64,000 nucleotides of DNA from Aequorivita antarctica (GTDB lineage Bacteria; Bacteroidota; Bacteroidia; Flavobacteriales; Flavobacteriaceae). A program made the translations under genes and the position numbers. This document shows, piece by piece, positions 41,857 to 50,174 of this stretch (positions within the stretch are counted from its first letter, which is position 1; each line of letters opens with the position of its first letter). The notes beneath the pieces are model-generated. The model made no database searches and was not told the DNA's origin. It was given only the letters and a program-made list of their open reading frames with translations. The stretch is taken from assembly GCF_007997155.1 (NCBI RefSeq), contig NZ_VORT01000006.1:62001-126000 (forward strand), written 5' to 3'.

Positions 41857-43815
41857 TTGATCTCCAGAACTACCATAGACAACGTTTTTGAAACCGCCAG
41901 AGTAGAGGAGGTGATTGGCGATTTTGTACAACTAAAGAAATCGGGAAGTAACTACAAAGGACTAAGTCCGTTTACCGATGAGCGTTCTCCGAGTTTTATG
42001 GTTAGTCCCGTAAAACAAATTTGGAAAGATTTCAGTAGTGGTAAAGGAGGCAACGTAGTCGCCTTTTTGATGGAGCACGAACACTTCACCTACCCCGAAG
42101 CCATAAAATATTTGGCGAAGAAATACGCAATAGAAGTAGAAGAAACCGAACAAACCCCTGAAGACAAAGTACAAGCCAACGAGCGCGAAAGCCTTTATTT
42201 AGTAAGCGAGTTCGCCAAAGACTATTTTCACAGCACCCTCCTAAAAACCGAAGAGGGAAAGGCCATCGGGCTTTCCTATTTTAAAGAAAGAGGTTTTACT
42301 GATGAAACCATCAAAAAGTTTGAACTCGGTTATTCGCCAGATTCCTGGGACGCCTTTACCAGCCACGCCATCAAAAAAGCCTACAAATTAGAGTTCCTCG
42401 AAAAAACTGGATTGTCAATTGTAAAAGAAGAAAAACAATTCGACCGTTTTAAGGGGAGGGTAATGTTCCCAATCTTGAGTATGAGTGGTCGCACGCTTGG
42501 TTTTGGTGGTCGGATTTTAACTTCGGATAAAAAAGCAGCGAAATACTTAAACTCTCCCGAAAGCGATATTTACCACAAAAGTAAAGTGCTTTACGGTATT
42601 TTTAACGCCAAACAAAGCATCGCCAAAGAGGATAATTGCTATTTGGTGGAAGGATATACAGATGTTATCCAGTTTTATCAAACGGGTATTCACAACGTGG
42701 TTTCCTCTTCGGGAACTGCCTTGACTTCAGAGCAGATTCGCCTAATAAACCGGCTTACCAAAAACATTACCGTTCTTTTTGATGGTGATGCAGCGGGACT
42801 TCGTGCTTCTCTTCGCGGTATCGACTTGATTTTGGAACAGGGGATGAACGTAAAAATCTGCACCTTCCCCGAAGGCGAAGATCCTGACAGTTTTTCGCGT
42901 AAAAATTCTTTGGAAGAACTCACGCTCTATTTAGAGGAAAACGCCAAAGATTTCATAACCTTTAAGGCCTCATTACTTGCCAATGAAGCAAAAAATGATC
43001 CTGTAAAAAAATCAGAAACCATTCACGATATGGTCAACAGCATCGCTAAGATCCCAGATGTTATAAAGCGTGAAGTGTATATTAAGGAATGTTCGCGGAT
43101 TATGGACATTTCAGAACAAGTACTTTTTAATACGCTTGCGCAGATTTTTCAAAAGGAACGGAAAGATGCTTCCAAAAAAGCTGTTGTTCCGCAAGAAGCA
43201 TTTCAGGTTATCCCTTCAGAAAAAAAGATTGAAAAGGTAGATGTCCAATTCCAGTTGGAACATAAAATAATTGAACTGCTGCTTTTGTATGGCAACGTTG
43301 AGGAAGATTTTGAGGAATTAATATTGGAAGCTGACGAAAAAGGAGAAATTATTTTGAAACCCGAAATCCACAAGTCGCGTGTGTTTGAAAAAATATATCT
43401 CGATTTACAGGAAGACGAAATTGAATTTATGAATCCAGAATTCAAGGGATTATATTTTGAAGTAATTAATCGTTTCAATCAAAATCCAGAAGCCAAGGCC
43501 GAAACTTTTATTAATGAATTGGATCCAGAAATGGCATCTTCTGTTACCCACATATTGATGGAAGAAGAAAGATATTCGCTCAGTAATTGGGAACGAATGG
43601 AAATATATGTGAAGGTAAAAGAGCAAACCATTGCCCAAATAGTAAGTGAGACCATCCTCAATCTGCGCCGTCATTTGGTTTCGCAGAAAATCAATGAGCT
43701 TTCTGAAGCAATGAAGCAGGAGGACAACCTAGAAAAAGAGTCTGGTTTACAAGAAATTGTGGACTATATAAGCCTTAAAAAAGTGCTTTCCAATAAATTA
43801 AACAGAGTGCTTTAA
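41857..43815 (+). CDS. dnaG: DNA primase
   Basis: DnaG makes RNA primers for replication. The 652-residue protein has an N-terminal zinc-ribbon-like domain (about 1-100), an RNA polymerase core with TOPRIM (about 255-345; LVEGYTDVI, FDGDAAGLRA) and a C-terminal helicase-binding region. The zinc ligands of the usual CHC2 motif are replaced: S37, T40, D58 and S61 stand where Cys, His, Cys, Cys are expected in LSPFTDERSPSF and WKDFSSGKGGN. Catalytic acidic residues look intact. Translation begins at a TTG; no ATG fits. It ends 1 base before the opposing regulator gene. Confidence 0.95.
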   Translation: MISRTTIDNVFETARVEEVIGDFVQLKKSGSNYKGLSPFTDERSPSFMVSPVKQIWKDFSSGKGGNVVAFLMEHEHFTYPEAIKYLAKKYAIEVEETEQTPEDKVQANERESLYLVSEFAKDYFHSTLLKTEEGKAIGLSYFKERGFTDETIKKFELGYSPDSWDAFTSHAIKKAYKLEFLEKTGLSIVKEEKQFDRFKGRVMFPILSMSGRTLGFGGRILTSDKKAAKYLNSPESDIYHKSKVLYGIFNAKQSIAKEDNCYLVEGYTDVIQFYQTGIHNVVSSSGTALTSEQIRLINRLTKNITVLFDGDAAGLRASLRGIDLILEQGMNVKICTFPEGEDPDSFSRKNSLEELTLYLEENAKDFITFKASLLANEAKNDPVKKSETIHDMVNSIAKIPDVIKREVYIKECSRIMDISEQVLFNTLAQIFQKERKDASKKAVVPQEAFQVIPSEKKIEKVDVQFQLEHKIIELLLLYGNVEEDFEELILEADEKGEIILKPEIHKSRVFEKIYLDLQEDEIEFMNPEFKGLYFEVINRFNQNPEAKAETFINELDPEMASSVTHILMEEERYSLSNWERMEIYVKVKEQTIAQIVSETILNLRRHLVSQKINELSEAMKQEDNLEKESGLQEIVDYISLKKVLSNKLNRVL

Positions 43816-43816
43816 A

Positions 43817-44449
43817 TTAATTGAATTGAAACATTCTGGCTTGGTTTATTAATTCGGCCAAGCTTGTTACTTTCAATTTTTTTAGCAAACGCGTTTTATA
43901 GGTGCTCACGGTTTTTTCGTTTATTTCTAAGAGCGTAGCTATGTCTTTGTTGCGTTTTCCATTGGAAAGTAAGTTCAAAACTTCAATCTCCCTTGCAGAA
44001 AGCTTTTTATAGCGTCCCATAATTGTATTGTCATTTATAGACTTGTTGTTGAAGGCGGCCGTAAGTTCGTCGTTCAAAAACACGCCGCCTGTTGCGATGC
44101 GTCTAATGGCTTGAAGAAAAACTATTTCTGAAGATGTTTTTGGAATATACCCGGCAGCACCTGATTTTATAGAGCGCAATGCATAAATTTCTTCTGGATG
44201 TGAAGAAAAAATAGCAATCCGTGTTCTTGGAAATTCTTCCCGAATACTACGAAGGGCATGAAAACCATTGATTTCAGGTATGTCTAGTTCCAATAATAAG
44301 ATGTCGGGGCGCTCCTTTTCTAAACATTTCAGTAATTCTGATCCGCGTGAAACTTTTCCGACTATTAAATATTCATGTGTGCTATCGAGTAAAACTTCTG
44401 CACCTTTTCTCGTTATGGGGTGATGGTCTGCAATTACAACTTTTTTCAT
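43817..44449 (-). CDS. LuxR-family regulator with Glu at the phospho-acceptor site
   Basis: A 210-residue receiver plus LuxR helix-turn-helix protein. The HTH (about 145-205) has LSAREIEVLNLLSNGKRNKD and NEKTVSTYKTRLLKKLKV. In the receiver the acidic pocket is reduced to one Asp (IADHHP) and the segment LLLELDIPEINGF has Glu where the acceptor Asp should be (canonical LLDxxMP). It therefore may not be phosphorylated or may be locked in an active-like form. No kinase lies next to it; it is an orphan. A palindrome at 44519-44534 lies upstream. Confidence 0.88.
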   Translation of the reverse strand: MKKVVIADHHPITRKGAEVLLDSTHEYLIVGKVSRGSELLKCLEKERPDILLLELDIPEINGFHALRSIREEFPRTRIAIFSSHPEEIYALRSIKSGAAGYIPKTSSEIVFLQAIRRIATGGVFLNDELTAAFNNKSINDNTIMGRYKKLSAREIEVLNLLSNGKRNKDIATLLEINEKTVSTYKTRLLKKLKVTSLAELINQARMFQFN

Positions 44450-44518
44450 CTTATTGAATTTATAGATTTTTGAATGTATAAAAACTTCAGATCTGGGGAG
44501 AAACTCTGTTTTAACAAC

Positions 44519-44534
44519 GTAATATTAATATTAC
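44519..44534. promoter_or_regulatory. 16-bp palindrome upstream of the orphan LuxR regulator
   Basis: GTAATATTAATATTAC is a perfect palindrome 70 bases upstream of the regulator start on the minus strand. It could be a dimer-binding site (perhaps autoregulatory), but A/T-rich palindromes arise by chance and it has no second copy seen here. Confidence 0.3.
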
Positions 44535-44613
44535 ATTTTGAATATATATAATCTTAAGAGTAAGAATAATAAACCTTTCGTTTAATGGTTAAAATATTCG
44601 GTAAATAACAAGC

Positions 44614-45402
44614 CTATTTCAGTTCGGTAGGAATTTCACAAACAGGAATTGGCATCATTTTGTGTTGGTTGGCTTTATTGAGTCGGTTATAAATATTAAA
44701 GACCACTTGTTGTCTTCCAGAAAAATCGGAGCTGCTTTTGCCTTTTTCAGTCATTTTCATAGCCCACTCCAATTCGTCATAACTTGCACCAAGTTGGTCT
44801 TCATCGGTTCGGTCATCGCCCCATAACCCATCGGTTGGTGCTGCTTCAATTATTTCTTTATTTATTCCTAAATGCCGAGCAATTTGGTAAACTTCACTTT
44901 TCATCAAATCGGCTATCGGGCTTAAATCCACCCCGCCGTCACCATATTTTGTATAAAAGCCCACTCCAAAATCCTCCACTTTATTACCGGTCCCTGCCAC
45001 CAAATATTTGTTGAGGGCAGCAAAATAATAAAGTGTTGTCATACGCAAACGAGCGCGGGCGTTTGCTAGGGACATAAAACGATCTTCTTCTTTTTCAACT
45101 TTTGGCAAAGCATCAATCATGGAGTCAAAAACAGGCGTAAGGTTTACGTCAATTTTTTTAACGCTCTGAAAATTTTCTTTTAGCCAAGATATGTGGTTAT
45201 AGGCCCGACTAACCTGAGAAGGAGCTTGGTGTATGGGCATTTCTAAACATAAAAGGTCGAGCCCTGTTTTTGCGCATAAAGCTGAGGTTACGGCAGAATC
45301 AATACCCCCGCTGATGCCAATTACAAAGCCGTCCATTTTTGCGTTTACTGCATAGGTTTTTAACCAATTTACAATATGATTTATTACTTTTTCGGTTTGC
45401 AT
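44614..45402 (-). CDS. nadE: NAD+ synthase, ammonia-dependent
   Basis: This enzyme amidates nicotinic acid adenine dinucleotide to NAD+. From the ATG at 45402 it has 262 residues, the length of the ammonia-dependent form without a glutaminase domain. ISGGIDSAVTSAL (about 31-43) is the ATP-pyrophosphatase P-loop; GTGNKVEDFGVGFYTKYGDG (about 142-161) and DLSPIADLMKSEVY are family signatures. An upstream in-frame ATG at 45441 would run into the divergent promoter and is rejected. It is divergent to gldB with an overlapping promoter. Confidence 0.95.
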   Translation of the reverse strand: MQTEKVINHIVNWLKTYAVNAKMDGFVIGISGGIDSAVTSALCAKTGLDLLCLEMPIHQAPSQVSRAYNHISWLKENFQSVKKIDVNLTPVFDSMIDALPKVEKEEDRFMSLANARARLRMTTLYYFAALNKYLVAGTGNKVEDFGVGFYTKYGDGGVDLSPIADLMKSEVYQIARHLGINKEIIEAAPTDGLWGDDRTDEDQLGASYDELEWAMKMTEKGKSSSDFSGRQQVVFNIYNRLNKANQHKMMPIPVCEIPTELK

Positions 45403-45430
45403 TTTCTGTGTTTTTAATCTTTTATAATAA

Positions 45431-45451
45431 TACCTTTGCACTGCAAAAGTT
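45431..45451. promoter_or_regulatory. Overlapping divergent promoters of nadE and gldB
   Basis: On the plus strand TACCTTTG (45431-45438) points toward gldB. On the minus strand AACTTTTG (45451-45444) points toward nadE. Together they make the near-palindrome CCTTTGCACTGCAAAAG, so the two polymerases would compete for the same DNA. Confidence 0.5.
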
Positions 45452-45510
45452 GTTAAAGATAAAATTAATAAAAAGGAATGGCGTTAACCAACAATAACAT
45501 TTTTTCTGCT

Positions 45511-46467
45511 ATGAAGTATTGCGTATTGGTTCTTTTCGGGGTTTTCCTTCTTTCGTGCAACAATGAAAGCAAAGTTGAAAAGGAAATTGAAAAAATTCCT
45601 ATGAATGTTGAAATAATTCGTTTCGACAAAGAATTTGCGGCGGCAACTCCAGCAGACCTTCCTAAACTGAAAGCAGAATTCCCAGCCTTTTTTCCGAAGC
45701 AATACAACGACAGTGTTTGGGTTGAAAAGTTGACCGATACGCTTCAGGACCAACTGGAAAGTGAAGTGCTCAAAACGTATCCAAAGGAGGAAGGATTGGA
45801 AGATTTATTAGTTCCTCTTTTTCAGCACATAAAATATTATTTCCCAGAATTTATAACACCAATGGTGGTAACTGCGACTTCGGATGTAGATTACCGCAAT
45901 AAAGTAATTCTTGCGAATAGTATGCTTGTGATAGGTTTGGACAATTACTTGGGAAGCGACCATCGGTTTTACGAAGGCATTGATAAGTATATTACCAAAG
46001 AAATGAAGCCTTCACAAATTAGTCCAGATGTGGCCGAAATCTATGCTAGACAATATATAAGACCTCCAGCTAAAGCTTTATTTTTAGGTCAGATTATATA
46101 TTACGGAAAAGAACTTTACTTAAAGGATTTATGGCTTCCAAATATTTCTGATGCAGAAAAAATGGGATATACAGAAGCAGAATTTCAATGGGCCGAGGAG
46201 AATGAAGAATATATGTGGCGCTATTTTATTGAAAAAGAATTGCTTTATAGCACAGACCCAAAGCTTGGCGCGCGGTTTATAAGCCCTGCACCATTTTCAA
46301 AATTTTATCTCGAAATAGATAACGAATCTCCAGGAATGTTGGGTCGCTATTTAGGTTGGAAAATTGTACGTGCCTATATGGAAAACAACGACACAGACGT
46401 TCAGCAATTGATGGTTGCTGATGCTGATGAAATATTTAAAAATTCAAAATACAAACCAAAGAAATAA
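45511..46467 (+). CDS. gldB: Gliding-motility lipoprotein GldB
   Basis: From the ATG at 45511 the protein has 318 residues with a short lipoprotein signal (KYCVLVLFGVFLLSC, lipid-attachment C16). Sequence character and the immediate overlap with gldC match the gldBC pair needed for gliding and for type IX secretion in flavobacteria; the biochemical function of GldB is unknown. A start at 45478 would add 11 residues before the lipobox and is less likely. It overlaps gldC by one base (TAATG). Confidence 0.88.
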   Translation: MKYCVLVLFGVFLLSCNNESKVEKEIEKIPMNVEIIRFDKEFAAATPADLPKLKAEFPAFFPKQYNDSVWVEKLTDTLQDQLESEVLKTYPKEEGLEDLLVPLFQHIKYYFPEFITPMVVTATSDVDYRNKVILANSMLVIGLDNYLGSDHRFYEGIDKYITKEMKPSQISPDVAEIYARQYIRPPAKALFLGQIIYYGKELYLKDLWLPNISDAEKMGYTEAEFQWAEENEEYMWRYFIEKELLYSTDPKLGARFISPAPFSKFYLEIDNESPGMLGRYLGWKIVRAYMENNDTDVQQLMVADADEIFKNSKYKPKK

Positions 46468-46805
46468 TGGCAGTAAAACATACTTCTGAAATAAAACTAA
46501 ACGTAGGTCTTGACGAAAACAAAATTCCTGAAACCATACATTGGACTGCCGAAGACGGCGGTATTACAAACGAAGTAACCAAAGCGGCTATGCTCTCGGT
46601 TTGGGACCCTAAAAGTAAGGAGTCACTTCGAATTGATTTATGGACAAAGGATATGCCCGTGGACGAAATGAAAATTTTCTTTCACCAAACCTTAAGTGCG
46701 ATGGCAGATACATTTCAGCGCGCTACCAATGATGATAAAATGAGCGATACTATGCGCGATTTTTGTGATTATTTTGCTGAGAAGTTAGAGCTAAAGCGGG
46801 AATAA
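46467..46805 (+). CDS. gldC: Gliding-motility protein GldC
   Basis: A 112-residue soluble protein. It matches GldC in length and in the N-terminal KHTSEIKLNVGLDENKIPE and IDLWTKDMPVDEMK segments. GldC has no signal peptide and is thought to act from the cytoplasm in gliding. The one-base overlap with gldB supports a joint transcript. It ends 7 bases from the opposing engB gene. Confidence 0.9.
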   Translation: MAVKHTSEIKLNVGLDENKIPETIHWTAEDGGITNEVTKAAMLSVWDPKSKESLRIDLWTKDMPVDEMKIFFHQTLSAMADTFQRATNDDKMSDTMRDFCDYFAEKLELKRE

Positions 46806-46811
46806 TTAAAT

Positions 46812-47423
46812 TCAGAATTCAGAAGTAGGAATTGAAGCATTAAGCTCATCTATATATTTCAAAACTTCATCCCTTCCCATTGAATCGCTGGCTGAGGTAA
46901 TGAAATAAGGAGGCATTTCTTCCCAAGTTTCTAGCATTTTTTCGGTGTAAGCAGCAATGTTTCGTTCCAAAGCTTTTGGTTTCAATTTATCCGCTTTGGT
47001 GAAAATTATATTGAAAGGAATTCCGCTTTCGCCCATCCATTGCATAAATTCCAAATCTATTGGTTGCGGTTCGTGGCGACAATCTACCAAAACAAAGGCG
47101 AGCACCATCTGTTCTCGTTTTTCAAAATAATTGGTAATGAATTTTTGGAAAACCTTTTTGCTGCTTTTAGAAACACGAGCGTAGCCGTAACCTGGCAAAT
47201 CGACCAAATACCAATTTTTATTGATAAGAAAATGATTGATAAGCTGTGTCTTTCCAGGTCTACCCGAAGTTTTTGCTAAACTTTTACGCAGCATAAGCAT
47301 ATTGATAAGGGAAGATTTCCCCACGTTGCTGCGCCCAATAAAAGCATATTCTGGCAAACGGTCTTTTGGGCATTTGGCAACTTCGCTGTTGCTCATCATA
47401 AATTCCGCCGATTTGATATGCAT
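46812..47423 (-). CDS. yihA: Ribosome-biogenesis GTPase EngB/YsxC
   Basis: A 203-residue GTPase that assists 50S assembly. The G motifs are [12 protein letters not shown] (G1, about 31-42), [12 protein letters not shown] (G3, about 75-86), TKADKLK (G4, about 142-148) and TSASD (G5). It lies in a convergent arrangement with gldBC and upstream, on the same strand, is an alpha/beta hydrolase gene. No clear promoter box is visible in the 60-base gap. Confidence 0.96.
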   Translation of the reverse strand: MHIKSAEFMMSNSEVAKCPKDRLPEYAFIGRSNVGKSSLINMLMLRKSLAKTSGRPGKTQLINHFLINKNWYLVDLPGYGYARVSKSSKKVFQKFITNYFEKREQMVLAFVLVDCRHEPQPIDLEFMQWMGESGIPFNIIFTKADKLKPKALERNIAAYTEKMLETWEEMPPYFITSASDSMGRDEVLKYIDELNASIPTSEF

Positions 47424-47484
47424 GGTTTTAAATTTTAAGAGAAAATTTATTTAGTTAGACGCGTAACGAATAACCTACTGCCTT

Positions 47485-48249
47485 TCAATACCCACGCTTC
47501 TCTAGCCAAGCGTAAAGTAATTGGTTGAATTCATCGGGATGTTCCATCATTGCGGCGTGGCCACATTTATCAATCCAATAAAGCTCAGAATCTGGCAAAA
47601 GTTCATCAAACTCTATAGCAACTTCTGGAGGTGTAACATTGTCGTTTTTCCCCCATATAATACAAGTTGGCGTGTGCATTATTGGCAAATCTTTCGCCAT
47701 ATTATGCCTAATAGCGCTTTTGGCAATGGCAAGTGTGCGTATCAATTTGTTTCGGTCGTTTACGGTTTCGTAAACATCGTCCACAATTTCTTTGGTGGCA
47801 ATTGCTGGGTCGTAAAAAACGTTTTCGGCTTTTTGTTTTATGTATTCGTAATCGCCTCGTTTTGGATAACTTTCACCCATGGCACTTTCATAAAGACCTG
47901 AACTTCCTGTGATTATCAAAGCTTTAACTTTCTCAGGATACATTTTTGTACAGAGCAAGCCAATGTGCCCGCCCAGGGAGTTTCCCAAAAGAATAACTTC
48001 CTCATAGCCCAAATGATCAATGAACTGTGCTGCGTATTTCGCGAAATTTTTCACGTTTGTACGTAATAAAGTCATTTTATAAATGGGTAGCTCAGGAATT
48101 AGGATTTTGTAGCCTTTCGGTGGAAAGAAATCTGCAACCCCATCAAAATTACTCAACCCACCCATAAGCCCGTGAAGGATGATTATTGGAGTGCCTTCAC
48201 CTATTTCAAAATATGAAAATTTTCCTTCTTTCTTTAAGTTTTCCGACAT
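47485..48249 (-). CDS. Alpha/beta-fold hydrolase
   Basis: A 254-residue alpha/beta hydrolase (from the Met at 48249; a start at 48264 would add MHEPS). The nucleophile elbow is GNSLGG, the acid is Asp in GKNDNVTPP and the His is in CGHAAMMEHP. The oxyanion region LHGLMGG is near the N terminus. Substrate unknown. The minus-strand -7 box TACTTTTG (48282-48275) fits both starts but leaves a usable leader only for 48249. Confidence 0.82.
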   Translation of the reverse strand: MSENLKKEGKFSYFEIGEGTPIIILHGLMGGLSNFDGVADFFPPKGYKILIPELPIYKMTLLRTNVKNFAKYAAQFIDHLGYEEVILLGNSLGGHIGLLCTKMYPEKVKALIITGSSGLYESAMGESYPKRGDYEYIKQKAENVFYDPAIATKEIVDDVYETVNDRNKLIRTLAIAKSAIRHNMAKDLPIMHTPTCIIWGKNDNVTPPEVAIEFDELLPDSELYWIDKCGHAAMMEHPDEFNQLLYAWLEKRGY

Positions 48250-48274
48250 GCTTGGTTCGTGCAATTTAGATTGA

Positions 48275-48282
48275 CAAAAGTA
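48275..48282 (-). promoter_or_regulatory. -7 element of the hydrolase gene
   Basis: CAAAAGTA on the plus strand, i.e. TACTTTTG on the minus strand, 25 bases before the start at 48249. Confidence 0.5.
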
Positions 48283-48357
48283 AACAAAATTATTTCATAA
48301 GGTCTATTTAAAATCCGGCTTTGTTGATTACTGTTTTGATTTTACTTTATCTACAAA

Positions 48358-48404
48358 GTGGTAAAACTTATCAACAAAGTGGTAGAATGTGGTAAAATGT
48401 GGTA
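48358..48404 (+). promoter_or_regulatory. Four GTGGTA boxes, probable MraZ operator
   Basis: GTGGTA occurs at 48358, 48379, 48389 and 48399, i.e. spaced 21, 10 and 10 bases, on one face of the helix. MraZ of other bacteria binds short tandem G-rich repeats before its own gene (E. coli TGGGN, spaced about 10). The last boxes overlap the -33 region of the promoter at 48414-48421, so binding would block transcription. Assignment to MraZ is by analogy and position. Confidence 0.75.
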
Positions 48405-48413
48405 AAAGTTATA

Positions 48414-48421
48414 TATATTTG
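48414..48421 (+). promoter_or_regulatory. dcw cluster promoter -7 element TATATTTG
   Basis: TATATTTG 33 bases before the mraZ ATG, immediately after the GTGGTA boxes. It is the only strong promoter box before the cluster. Confidence 0.65.
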
Positions 48422-48453
48422 AAACAACAAATTGCAAACAGAGAATTTCCACA

Positions 48454-48927
48454 ATGCTCAATCTAATAGGCACATACGAATGTAAAGCAGACGTAAAGGG
48501 ACGGGTCATGGTGCCTGCGCCTTTAAAAAAGCAGTTAGCTTCGGTAGCGCCAGAGGGGTTTGTGATTAAGCGTGCCGTATTTCAGCCCTGTTTGGAAATG
48601 TATCCAATGAAAGAATGGGACGCCTTAATGCAGAAAATGGGCGAACTCAACCGATTCAGTAGAAAGAACAACGATTTTATTAGAAGGTTTACAGCTGGTG
48701 TAAAAACCGTAGAGCTAGACGCCACAGGTCGTTTACTAATCCCCAAAGATCTTCTTTCTTTCGCTGGAATCAATAAGGAATTGGTGATTTCTTCAGCTAT
48801 AAACATTGTAGAGATTTGGGATAAAGACAAATACGAACAGGCCATTGATGACGCCGCAAACGACTTTGCTGATTTGGCCGAAGAAGTAATGGGAAACAAA
48901 AGCAATGATGGTGATGGAGTATCATAA
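48454..48927 (+). CDS. mraZ: Transcriptional regulator MraZ
   Basis: A 157-residue AbrB-like DNA-binding protein, the usual first gene of the dcw cluster. It has two SpoVT/AbrB-type repeats, the first with CKADVKGRVMVPAPLKKQL (about 10-28) and the second with ELDATGRLLIPKDLLSFAGI (about 87-106). It probably represses its own operon through the boxes at 48358-48404. It overlaps rsmH by about 20 bases. Confidence 0.95.
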   Translation: MLNLIGTYECKADVKGRVMVPAPLKKQLASVAPEGFVIKRAVFQPCLEMYPMKEWDALMQKMGELNRFSRKNNDFIRRFTAGVKTVELDATGRLLIPKDLLSFAGINKELVISSAINIVEIWDKDKYEQAIDDAANDFADLAEEVMGNKSNDGDGVS

Positions 48928-49810
48928 TCCAGTTTTACTAAATGAAACTGTCGAGGGGCTCAACATAAAACCAGACGGTGTATATGTTGATGTTACTTTC
49001 GGCGGCGGTGGGCACTCCCAGGAAATTCTTAAACGTTTGGGGCCAAATGGAAAATTGATAGCTTTTGACCAAGATAAAGATGCTTTGGAAAACGCTATTG
49101 ACGATGAGCGATTTCTGCTTATCAATCAAAACTTTCGACTTCTCAAGAAGTTTTTACGCTTTCACGGTTATAAAACGGTTGACGGTATTTTGGGTGATTT
49201 CGGAGTTTCGTCACATCAGTTTGACGTTGCCGAAAGAGGTTTTTCAACCCGTTTTGAAGCCGATTTGGACATGCGAATGAATCGTGACAGTAATTTTTCG
49301 GCATATACGGTTGTCAATAAATATGAAGAAGCCCAATTGCGAAATGTTCTTTCGAATTATGGCGAATTACGCAGCGCGGCCGGAATGGCGCGAATTATTG
49401 TTGAGGCCCGTGAAAGTGGAAAAATAAAAACTAGCGAACAACTTAAAAAAGTGCTAAGAAGGTTTCTTCCGCCGCACAAAGAAAATAAAATTCTTGCCCA
49501 GATTTATCAAGCTATCAGGATTGAAGTGAATCAAGAACTAGAAGCGTTGAAGGAATTTTTACTTCAAACTAACGAAGTTTTGGAGCCGGGCGGACGCATC
49601 AGTTTGATAAGTTACCACTCTTTGGAGGATAGATTGGTGAAAAGATATATCCGCAGTGGAATGTTTGAGGGCGAACCGGAAAAGGATGTCTTTGGAAGAG
49701 TTGAAGTGCCTTTTAAGGCAATTGGAAAATTTATTATTCCTTCAGAAGAAGAAATAAAATTGAACAACCGAGCCCGAAGTGCCAAGCTTCGGATAGCAGA
49801 GAAATTATAG
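48905..49810 (+). CDS. rsmH: 16S rRNA (cytosine1402-N4)-methyltransferase
   Basis: Formerly mraW. The 301-residue protein has the SAM-binding DVTFGGGGHSQEIL (about 28-41), FDQDKDAL and the signature LISYHSLEDRLVKRYIRSG. Three in-frame Met codons (48905, 48908, 48914) precede EYHNPVLLNETV; 48914 gives the start most usual in relatives. It overlaps mraZ and ends 1 base before ftsL. Confidence 0.96.
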   Translation: MMVMEYHNPVLLNETVEGLNIKPDGVYVDVTFGGGGHSQEILKRLGPNGKLIAFDQDKDALENAIDDERFLLINQNFRLLKKFLRFHGYKTVDGILGDFGVSSHQFDVAERGFSTRFEADLDMRMNRDSNFSAYTVVNKYEEAQLRNVLSNYGELRSAAGMARIIVEARESGKIKTSEQLKKVLRRFLPPHKENKILAQIYQAIRIEVNQELEALKEFLLQTNEVLEPGGRISLISYHSLEDRLVKRYIRSGMFEGEPEKDVFGRVEVPFKAIGKFIIPSEEEIKLNNRARSAKLRIAEKL

Positions 49811-49811
49811 C

Positions 49812-50132
49812 ATGAAAGAAGGTTTTTACAATATAATAAAAGGAAAATTCTTGGTAAGCGATGACGCGTTGAAGAACTGGCGTTTCATCATTTTTCTTTC
49901 ATTTTTGGCTTTGGTAATGATCGGCAGTTCACACAGTGCAGACAAAAAAGTGCACAAAATATCAAAACTGAACGCACAAGTAAAGGAGCTGAAAAGCGAA
50001 TACGTTGATGTTCGGATGCTCTTGATGCAGGCCAGAATGGAAAGCAAAATTATAGCCGCAATGGAAAGCCGCGATTTGCTGCCTTCCGGAACACCGCCAA
50101 AAAGAATTCGAATTATCGAGAAAAAAGAATAG
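49812..50132 (+). CDS. ftsL: FtsL-like divisome protein
   Basis: A 106-residue bitopic protein: cytoplasmic N terminus (about 1-22), one transmembrane helix (about 24-42, FIIFLSFLALVMIGSS) and a short coiled coil (about 45-85). Its identity rests on topology, size and position between rsmH and ftsI, as FtsL is poorly conserved. It would link FtsB/FtsQ-type partners to FtsI/FtsW at the septum. A 42-base gap follows before ftsI. Confidence 0.82.
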   Translation: MKEGFYNIIKGKFLVSDDALKNWRFIIFLSFLALVMIGSSHSADKKVHKISKLNAQVKELKSEYVDVRMLLMQARMESKIIAAMESRDLLPSGTPPKRIRIIEKKE

Positions 50133-50174
50133 AGAAAAAAGAAAAGACACACACCAGACAATAGATAACCACGC

